Assembly: GCA_004558305.1 (NCBI GenBank)
Contig: SFDG01000008.1
Span: forward strand, 1 to 44,174
Direction: 5' to 3'
Source: Phocaeicola plebeius
GTDB lineage: Bacteria > Bacteroidota > Bacteroidia > Bacteroidales > Bacteroidaceae
Length of the DNA stretch: 44,174 bases
Shown: one piece after another, positions 38,258 to 44,174 of the stretch
How the letters are laid out: each line of letters starts with the position of its first letter
How positions within the stretch are numbered: position 1 is the stretch's first letter
Translations under genes and position numbers: made by a program
The notes under the pieces: model-generated
What the model saw: the letters and a program-made list of their open reading frames with translations, nothing else
Database searches by the model: none
What the model was told of the DNA's origin: nothing

Positions 38258-40606
38258 ATGCAAAATAATTTAGTAATAGTCGAATCTCCTGCAAAAGCAA
38301 AGACCATCGAAAAGTTTCTTGGAAATGGTTATAAGGTGCTTTCCAGCTATGGTCATATCCGCGACCTGAAGCAGAAGGCATTCAGTATAGATATCAAAGA
38401 CAACTTCAAACCGCTGTATGAAGTGCCGAAAGAAAAGGAAAAACTGGTGGCAGAACTGAAGAAGGCGGTGAAGGCTGCCGATATGGTGTGGCTGGCTTCC
38501 GATGAGGACCGCGAAGGAGAAGCCATTTCCTGGCACCTGTTCGAGGTGCTGAAGCTGGACCCGGAAAAGACGAAACGCATCGTATTCCATGAAATTACCA
38601 AGACGGCCATCCTCAAGGCCATCGACACCCCTCGCGACATCAACATCGACCTGGTCAATGCCCAACAGGCCCGCCGTGTGCTCGATCGCATTGTAGGTTT
38701 TGAACTGTCGCCTATCCTTTGGAAGAAAATCAAGCCTGCCCTCTCCGCCGGACGTGTGCAATCCGTGGCGGTACGCCTGATTGTGGAACGCGAACGGGAG
38801 GTACACAACTTCGTCAGCGAAGCTTCGTACAAGGTGACGGCGGTCTTCCGCAATGCGGAAAAGACGGAAGTCAAGGCCGACCTGGGCCGACGTTTCAAGA
38901 CCCAGCAGGAGGCCATGGCGTTCCTGGAAAGCTGCAAGGATGCCCGTTTCCGGATCGAGGACATCACGACCCGGCCCATCAAGAAATCGCCGGCGGCTCC
39001 GTTCACCACTTCCACCCTGCAACAGGAAGCTGCCCGCAAGCTGGGCTATACCGTGGCACAGACCATGATGCTGGCGCAACGCCTCTACGAAAGCGGACAG
39101 ATTACCTATATGCGTACCGACTCGGTCAATCTTTCGGACCTGGCACTGGGCACCAGCCGTGAAGCCATCACTCAGCTGATGGGAGAACGCTATGTGCATA
39201 CCCGTCACTTTACGACCAAGACCAAGGGCGCACAAGAGGCGCACGAAGCCATCCGGCCCACCTATATGTCGAACCAGAGCATCGATGCCCCGGTACAGGA
39301 GCAACGCCTGTACGAGCTGATCTGGAAGCGGACCTTGGCCTCGCAGATGGCGGATGCCGAACTGGAGAAGACGACGGCTACCATCGGTATCAGCGGATCG
39401 GACGACAAGTTCGTGGCTGTGGGCGAGGTCATCACCTTCGATGGTTTTCTGAAAGTCTACAAAGAGTCGTATGACGACGATGTCAACGAATCGGACGAAA
39501 ACAGCACCTTGCTCCCTGCCCTGAAAGTGGGCGACACCCTGGAGAGCCGGAGCATTACGGCCACAGAGCGTTTCACGCAATGTCCTCCACGCTACACGGA
39601 AGCCAGCCTGGTGCGCAAGCTGGAGGAACTGGGCATCGGCCGTCCGTCTACCTATGCACCGACCATCTCCACCATCCAGAACCGGGAATACGTAGAGAAA
39701 GGAAACCGCGAAGGGGTGGAACGGACCTACACCATCCTGCAGCTGAAGTCCGGAAAGATCACCTCATCGACCAAGACGGAAATCACCGGTGCCGAGAAGG
39801 CCAAGCTGCTGCCGACGGATACGGGAATCGTTGTCAACGATTTCCTGATGGAATATTTCCCTCAGATTATGGACTATAACTTCACGGCCCGCGTGGAAAA
39901 GGAGTTCGACGAAGTCGCAGAGGGGGAAGAACACTGGACCGACATGATGGAACACTTCTACAAAGGTTTCCATCCGCTGGTCGAAAAAACCTTGGCCTCC
40001 AAGACGGAGCACAAAGTGGGCGAACGCCAGCTGGGGACTGACCCCAAGACAGGGAAACCGGTATCGGTCAAGATAGGCCGCTTCGGACCGATTGTCCAGA
40101 TCGGTTCCACTGAGGACGAGGAAAAGCCGCAGTTTGCTCCCCTGAAGAAAGAATACTCCATCGAGACCATCACCCTCGAAGAGGCGCTCGACCTGTTCAA
40201 ACTGCCCCGCACCTTGGGCGAATGGGAAGGCAGGACCGTGACGGTGGGAACCGGACGTTTCGGACCGTACATCCGCTACAACAACGTGTTCACCTCTGTC
40301 CCCAAGACCAAGGATCCAATGGAGATTACCCTCGAAGAAGCCATCCAGATGATCGAGGACAAGCTGAATGCATCGCAGAAGAAAATCATCAAGACATTCG
40401 ACGACGAGCCCGACCTGCAGGTGCTCAACGGCCGCTATGGCCCTTACATCTGCTTCAAGAAAGAGAACTACAAGATTCCCACGAGCATCGACCCGTCTAC
40501 CCTGAACAAGGAAGGCTGTTACAAGATCATGGAACTGGCCAAGACCAAGGCGGAAGTGAAGAAGGTGAAACGGGCCAAGCCGGCCACTGAAAAGAAAGCC
40601 AAATGA
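38258..40606 (+). CDS. topA: DNA topoisomerase I
   Basis: 782 residues. It relaxes negative supercoils by transient single-strand breaks. Seen: Toprim domain with VIVESPAKAKTIEKFLG (5-21) and SDEDREGEAISWH with the acidic DxD (82-88), domain with ARRVLDRIVGFELSP, catalytic Tyr284 in ITYMRTDS, GAQEAHEAIRPT, and a C-terminal part with three topoisomerase-C repeats (IGRFGPIVQIG, VGTGRFGPYIRYN, LNGRYGPYICFK) instead of cysteine zinc fingers. A lysine-rich tail (KVKRAKPATEKKAK) ends it. The stop overlaps the aroK start by four bases. Confidence 0.98.
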   Translation: MQNNLVIVESPAKAKTIEKFLGNGYKVLSSYGHIRDLKQKAFSIDIKDNFKPLYEVPKEKEKLVAELKKAVKAADMVWLASDEDREGEAISWHLFEVLKLDPEKTKRIVFHEITKTAILKAIDTPRDINIDLVNAQQARRVLDRIVGFELSPILWKKIKPALSAGRVQSVAVRLIVEREREVHNFVSEASYKVTAVFRNAEKTEVKADLGRRFKTQQEAMAFLESCKDARFRIEDITTRPIKKSPAAPFTTSTLQQEAARKLGYTVAQTMMLAQRLYESGQITYMRTDSVNLSDLALGTSREAITQLMGERYVHTRHFTTKTKGAQEAHEAIRPTYMSNQSIDAPVQEQRLYELIWKRTLASQMADAELEKTTATIGISGSDDKFVAVGEVITFDGFLKVYKESYDDDVNESDENSTLLPALKVGDTLESRSITATERFTQCPPRYTEASLVRKLEELGIGRPSTYAPTISTIQNREYVEKGNREGVERTYTILQLKSGKITSSTKTEITGAEKAKLLPTDTGIVVNDFLMEYFPQIMDYNFTARVEKEFDEVAEGEEHWTDMMEHFYKGFHPLVEKTLASKTEHKVGERQLGTDPKTGKPVSVKIGRFGPIVQIGSTEDEEKPQFAPLKKEYSIETITLEEALDLFKLPRTLGEWEGRTVTVGTGRFGPYIRYNNVFTSVPKTKDPMEITLEEAIQMIEDKLNASQKKIIKTFDDEPDLQVLNGRYGPYICFKKENYKIPTSIDPSTLNKEGCYKIMELAKTKAEVKKVKRAKPATEKKAK

Positions 40607-41145
40607 CACGCATCTTTCTGATTGGCTATATGGGTTCGGGCAAGACAACGCTGGGAAAAGCGTTTGCCCGGGCCATGCATCTAGAATTCATCGACCTGGA
40701 CTGGTACATCGAGGAGCGGTTCCACAAGAGCATTTCGGCCATCTTTGCCGAAAAGGGGGAAAACGGCTTCCGCGAAGTGGAGCGGAACCTGCTCCACGAA
40801 GTGGGGGAATTCGAGAATGTAGTCATTGCTGCAGGGGGAGGCACTCCCTGCTTCTTCGACAATATCACGTATATGAACCAGGCCGGACAGACCGTCTTCC
40901 TTGATGTGCGGACCGACGTGTTGTTCCGCCGGTTGCGGATGGCAAAGGCCAAACGCCCCCTGCTGGCCGGCAAGACCGACGAAGAACTGATGGAGACGAT
41001 TGCTGCCGCACTGCAACGGCGGCTTCCCTTCTATACCCAGGCCACCTACCGTTTCAACGCCGAGGAACTGGAAAGCCACGGACAGATTGCCGCATCGGTG
41101 GAACGCCTGCAAGAACTGCTGAACAAAAATCATCAATTAAAATAA
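40603..41145 (+). CDS. aroK: Shikimate kinase
   Basis: 180 residues. It phosphorylates shikimate in the chorismate pathway. Seen: Walker A IGYMGSGKTTLG (7-18), substrate residues in FIDLDWYIEE (29-38, Asp34) and FREVERNLLHE (56-66), the AAGGGTPCF loop, and the lid region AKRPLLAGKTDEE. The ATG overlaps the last codons of topA (ATGA), so it depends on the topA transcript. 27 nt follow before speA. Confidence 0.97.
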   Translation: MTRIFLIGYMGSGKTTLGKAFARAMHLEFIDLDWYIEERFHKSISAIFAEKGENGFREVERNLLHEVGEFENVVIAAGGGTPCFFDNITYMNQAGQTVFLDVRTDVLFRRLRMAKAKRPLLAGKTDEELMETIAAALQRRLPFYTQATYRFNAEELESHGQIAASVERLQELLNKNHQLK

Positions 41146-41172
41146 GTATAAACGAAGACATTATGTTGTGAA

Positions 41173-43065
41173 ATGAGAAAATGGCGTATTGAAGATTCAG
41201 AAGAACTCTACAACATCACGGGGTGGGGTGTTTCGTACTTTAGCATCAATGACCAAGGTCATGTAGTAGTAACTCCGCGCAAAGACGGCGTGGCCGTCGA
41301 CCTGAAGGAACTGGTCGACGAACTGCAGTTGAGGGATGTGACCGCTCCTATGCTGGTACGCTTCCCTGACATTCTGGACAACCGAATTGAAAAGATTTCC
41401 AATTGTTTTGACATTGCCTCCAAAGAGTATGGCTACAAAGGAGAGAATTTCTGCATTTACCCCATCAAGGTCAACCAGATGCGGCCGGTGGTGGAAGAGA
41501 TCATCAGTCATGGCAAGAAATTCAACCTCGGCCTGGAAGCCGGCTCCAAACCTGAACTTCATGCTGTCATTGCCATCAACACCGACTCGGACTCGCTGAT
41601 TATCTGCAACGGCTACAAGGACGAAAGCTACATCGAACTGGCGCTGCTGGCGCAGAAGATGGGCAAGCGCATCTTCCTCGTGGTGGAGAAGCTGAACGAG
41701 CTGCGCCTCATCGCCAAGATGGCCAAGCAACTGAATGTACGTCCCAATATCGGCATCCGCATCAAGCTGGCCTCATCGGGCAGCGGCAAGTGGGAGGAAA
41801 GCGGCGGCGATGCCAGCAAGTTCGGACTGACCTCCAGCGAACTGCTCGAAGCCCTCGACTTCATCGAGAAGAAGGAGCTGAAGGACTGCCTGAAGCTGAT
41901 TCATTTCCACATCGGCAGCCAGGTGACCAAGATCCGCCGCATCAAGACCGCCCTTCGTGAGGCTTCCCAGTTCTACGTGCAGCTGCACCAGCTGGGCTTC
42001 TCCGTCGAGTTTGTCGACATCGGCGGCGGACTGGGCGTTGATTACGACGGCACCCGCTCGTCGAACAGCGAGAGCAGCGTGAACTATTCCATCCAGGAAT
42101 ACGTCAACGACTCCATCTCCATCATGGTGGACGCCAGCAACAAGAACGGCATTCCTCATCCGAACATCATCAACGAAAGCGGACGCTCGCTCACGGCCCA
42201 TCATTCGGTGCTGATCTTCGAAGTGCTCGAAACGGCCTCCCTGCCCGAAATGGACGAGGAGTTCGAAGTCAGCCCCAACGACCACGAACTGGTGCAGGAA
42301 CTGTATCAGATTTGGGACACCCTGACGCCGCCCCGGATGCTGGAGGCATGGCACGACGCCCAGCAGATCCGTGAAGAGACACTCGACCTCTTCAGTCATG
42401 GCATCGTGGACCTGAGGACCCGCGCCCAGATAGAACGGCTGTTCTGGTCGGTTTGTCGCGAAATCAACCGCATCATCGGCAACATGAAACACGTTCCCGA
42501 CGAGTTCCGAAAGCTCGACAAGCTGTTGGCCGACAAGTATTTCTGCAACTTCTCGCTCTTCCAGTCCCTGCCTGACTCCTGGGCCATCGACCAGATTTTC
42601 CCCATTATGCCCATCCAGCGGCTCGACGAGCGGCCCGACCGCACCGCCACCCTGCAGGACATCACCTGCGACTCCGACGGAAAGATTGCCAACTTCGTGT
42701 CGGGCGGCAGTGTGACCCACTACCTGCCGGTACATACCATTAAAGGGAAAGAGTCCTACTACATCGGAGTTTTCCTCGTAGGAGCCTATCAGGAAATTCT
42801 GGGCGATATGCACAACCTCTTCGGAGATACGAACGCCGTCCATGTCAGCGTGAACGACAAGGGCTACTCCATCGACCAGGTCATCGATGGAGAGACGGTG
42901 GCCGAAGTGCTCGACTACGTGCAATACAACTCGAAGAAACTGGTCCGTACCCTCGAGACCTGGGTCACCAAGTCGGTCAAGGAAGGCAGAATCTCCCTCG
43001 ATGAAGGGAAAGAATTTCTGGCCAACTACCGCTCGGGCCTGTACGGCTATACCTATTTAGAATAA
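41173..43065 (+). CDS. speA: Biosynthetic arginine decarboxylase
   Basis: 630 residues, the standard length of the PLP-dependent family. It converts arginine to agmatine for polyamine synthesis. Seen: PLP lysine Lys99 in YPIKVNQ, LGLEAGSKPEL, HFHIGSQVTKI, VDIGGGLGVDYDG, NESGRSLTAHHSVL, and the active-site cysteine Cys499 in ITCDSDGKI. Cytosolic. Just after aroK, and 12 nt before argB, so arginine use and synthesis genes lie together. Confidence 0.97.
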   Translation: MRKWRIEDSEELYNITGWGVSYFSINDQGHVVVTPRKDGVAVDLKELVDELQLRDVTAPMLVRFPDILDNRIEKISNCFDIASKEYGYKGENFCIYPIKVNQMRPVVEEIISHGKKFNLGLEAGSKPELHAVIAINTDSDSLIICNGYKDESYIELALLAQKMGKRIFLVVEKLNELRLIAKMAKQLNVRPNIGIRIKLASSGSGKWEESGGDASKFGLTSSELLEALDFIEKKELKDCLKLIHFHIGSQVTKIRRIKTALREASQFYVQLHQLGFSVEFVDIGGGLGVDYDGTRSSNSESSVNYSIQEYVNDSISIMVDASNKNGIPHPNIINESGRSLTAHHSVLIFEVLETASLPEMDEEFEVSPNDHELVQELYQIWDTLTPPRMLEAWHDAQQIREETLDLFSHGIVDLRTRAQIERLFWSVCREINRIIGNMKHVPDEFRKLDKLLADKYFCNFSLFQSLPDSWAIDQIFPIMPIQRLDERPDRTATLQDITCDSDGKIANFVSGGSVTHYLPVHTIKGKESYYIGVFLVGAYQEILGDMHNLFGDTNAVHVSVNDKGYSIDQVIDGETVAEVLDYVQYNSKKLVRTLETWVTKSVKEGRISLDEGKEFLANYRSGLYGYTYLE

Positions 43066-43077
43066 ACAGGAAACAAT

Positions 43078-43848
43078 ATGGAAAAACTGACAGTAATAAA
43101 GGTAGGCGGAAAGATTGTAGAGGAACCGGAGACACTGGACCGGCTACTGGCCGACTTCTCTGCCTTGCCAGGCTATAAGGTGCTGGTACACGGTGGCGGA
43201 CGTTCAGCCACCCAACTCGCTGCCCGGCTGGGCATCGAAAGCCACATGGTGAACGGACGACGCATCACGGATGCGGAGACCCTGAAGGTAGTGACCATGG
43301 TCTATGGTGGACTGGTCAACAAGAACATCGTAGCCGGTCTGCAGGCCAAGGGCGTGAATGCCATCGGACTGACCGGTGCCGACATGGATGTTATCCGCTC
43401 CGTCAAACGCCCTGTCCAGGAAGTCGACTACGGCTTTGTGGGCGATGTGAAACGGGTCAATACCGACCTGCTGGTCTCCCTGATCCATCAGGGCGTGGTG
43501 CCCGTCATGGCGCCGCTGACCCACGATGGCGCCGGCCATCTGCTGAACACCAATGCCGACACCATTGCCGGCGAAACGGCCAAAGCCCTGGCCCGCCACT
43601 TCGAAGTGACGCTGGTCTACTGTTTCGAGAAAAAAGGCGTACTGCGCGATGCAAACGATGACGACAGCGTCATCCCCGTCATCACCCCCGAACTGTTCCG
43701 CCAATACGTAGACGAAGGCATCATCCAGGGCGGCATGATACCCAAACTGGAGAACTCCTTCTCGGCCGTCGCAGCTGGCGTACAGCAGGTGATCATCACC
43801 CTGGCCACTGCCATCGACGGACAGTCGGGCACCATCATCAAAAAATAA
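43078..43848 (+). CDS. argB: Acetylglutamate kinase family enzyme (possibly N-succinylglutamate kinase)
   Basis: 256 residues. It phosphorylates an N-acylated glutamate in arginine synthesis. Seen: VIKVGGKIVEE (6-16), LVHGGGRSATQLAARLG, the helix KVVTMVYGGLVNKNIVAGL, GLTGADMDVI, and NTNADTIAGETAKALA. In Bacteroides fragilis, arginine synthesis is known to use N-succinylated intermediates, so the natural substrate here may be N-succinylglutamate; the sequence alone does not decide. It is cotranscribed with speA (12 nt gap). Confidence 0.93.
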   Translation: MEKLTVIKVGGKIVEEPETLDRLLADFSALPGYKVLVHGGGRSATQLAARLGIESHMVNGRRITDAETLKVVTMVYGGLVNKNIVAGLQAKGVNAIGLTGADMDVIRSVKRPVQEVDYGFVGDVKRVNTDLLVSLIHQGVVPVMAPLTHDGAGHLLNTNADTIAGETAKALARHFEVTLVYCFEKKGVLRDANDDDSVIPVITPELFRQYVDEGIIQGGMIPKLENSFSAVAAGVQQVIITLATAIDGQSGTIIKK

Positions 43849-43863
43849 TGCAGAAAAAAGCGT

Positions 43864-43895
43864 CGGGTGAGTGTAACTTTTTCCACACTCACCCG
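43864..43895. terminator. Hairpin after argB
   Basis: CGGGTGAGTGT (43864-43874) pairs with ACACTCACCCG (43885-43895), 11 bp, loop 10 nt. The plus side lacks a T run; the minus side has a T-rich stretch three nt beyond. It may act as an mRNA 3' end for argB. Confidence 0.55.
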
Positions 43896-43913
43896 TCATT
43901 GTTATAGAAAGCC

Positions 43914-44174
43914 ATGGGAGAGATTAGTTTTCGACACGATATATTGCCACTGAAGGACAAACTCTATCGGCTGGCCCTTCGCATTACGCTCGATACGGCA
44001 GAGGCGGAGGATGTCGTGCAGGACACTATGATCAAGGTCTGGAATCTTCGGGAACAATGGTCCCAGTTCGAATCCATCGAAGCCTTCTGCCTCACGGTAG
44101 CCAGAAACCTGGCCATCGACCGCAGCCAGAAAGCGGAGGCCCAGAACGCCGGACTGACCTCCGAACTGCAGGAG
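43914..44174 (+). CDS. ECF-type RNA polymerase sigma factor, truncated by the window edge
   Basis: The first 87 codons from the ATG at 43914: HDILPLKDKLYRLALRITLDTAEAEDVVQDTMIKVW is sigma region 2 of the ECF group, including the -10 recognition helix DVVQDTMIKVWNLR, followed by CLTVARNLAIDRSQKAEA at the start of the linker. Region 4 lies outside the window. Family knowledge: directs RNA polymerase to specific promoters, usually under an anti-sigma factor which may follow. A near-match TAACTTTT (43874-43881) lies about 32 nt before the ATG, inside the hairpin loop. Confidence 0.92.
   Translation, partial: MGEISFRHDILPLKDKLYRLALRITLDTAEAEDVVQDTMIKVWNLREQWSQFESIEAFCLTVARNLAIDRSQKAEAQNAGLTSELQE

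Noticed and set aside
38270..39580. 436-codon minus-strand open frame inside topA
   Set aside because: Shadow of the topoisomerase frame.
1..44174. CRISPR arrays, tRNA/rRNA genes, insertion sequences, prophage or restriction-modification genes
   Set aside because: No regularly spaced repeats, cloverleaf sequences, transposase, phage structural or methylase/nuclease genes were recognised by reading; small non-coding RNAs could still be missed.

Overview
The window is a chromosomal segment of a gut Bacteroidales bacterium, most likely Bacteroidaceae (Bacteroides or Phocaeicola). The support is a partial SusC-type TonB-dependent transporter at the left edge, many promoters of the Bacteroidetes primary sigma factor type (TTTG or TTG, 18-21 nt, then TAnnTTTG), an OmpA porin with a proline/alanine linker, an EpsC-type serine acetyltransferase, a GH3 protein and an SbsA-type Ig-like lipoprotein. 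No rRNA, tRNA, CRISPR array, insertion sequence or prophage was seen. Genes are densely packed and no gene-free stretch exceeds about 260 bases.

Layout. 1-3843 (minus): 5' part of a susC gene, preceded by an exported isoaspartyl peptidase/asparaginase. 3942-5876 (plus): DEAD-box helicase. 5880-10583 (minus): a four-gene operon ruvB - flippase - DUF389 membrane protein - PP2C-like phosphatase, with junctions of 2 nt, 2 nt and a 1-nt stop/start overlap. 10686-13100 (plus): mnmA and an OmpA porin with a strong terminator. 13269-18321 (plus): tyrosine recombinase, a SecB-like small protein, an acyltransferase-3 membrane protein, ferritin, a methyltransferase-like remnant, cobalamin adenosyltransferase and a small DUF2795-like protein. 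18431-20059: TrhA/hemolysin III protein, a small minus-strand orphan gene and a beta-carbonic anhydrase.

20090-25401 (minus) is a six-gene glycan operon. It starts with UDP-galactopyranose mutase (glf) and continues with a GT2 enzyme, a WaaP-like sugar kinase, a galactofuranosyltransferase-like GT2, a GT11 alpha-1,2-fucosyltransferase-like enzyme and a DADE-type glycosyltransferase. With no polymerase, flippase or ligase in it, it looks like a lipooligosaccharide/LPS core or surface-glycan decoration locus that uses galactofuranose.

25515-31426 (plus): pdxB, then the lipid module acpP-fabF-rnc, then an exported M3 dipeptidyl carboxypeptidase. 31519-32532 (minus): a phosphofructokinase with unusual phosphoryl-donor-site residues, facing dcp across a perfect 16-bp hairpin. 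32681-36971 (plus): a GH3 adenylating enzyme, an Ig-like lipoprotein and a DUF3108 protein, apparently one operon. 36995-37891 (minus): cysE. 38014-43848 (plus): a tiny basic protein, topA overlapping aroK, then speA and argB. At 43914 an ECF sigma factor begins and runs off the right edge.

Most of the window is conserved housekeeping. The parts most worth following are the tyrosine recombinase whose own promoter is bounded by a 10-bp inverted repeat (a possible self-switch or start-codon-sequestering structure), the galactofuranose glycan operon, the DUF389/PP2C pair, the GH3-centred operon, and several small proteins I cannot assign.
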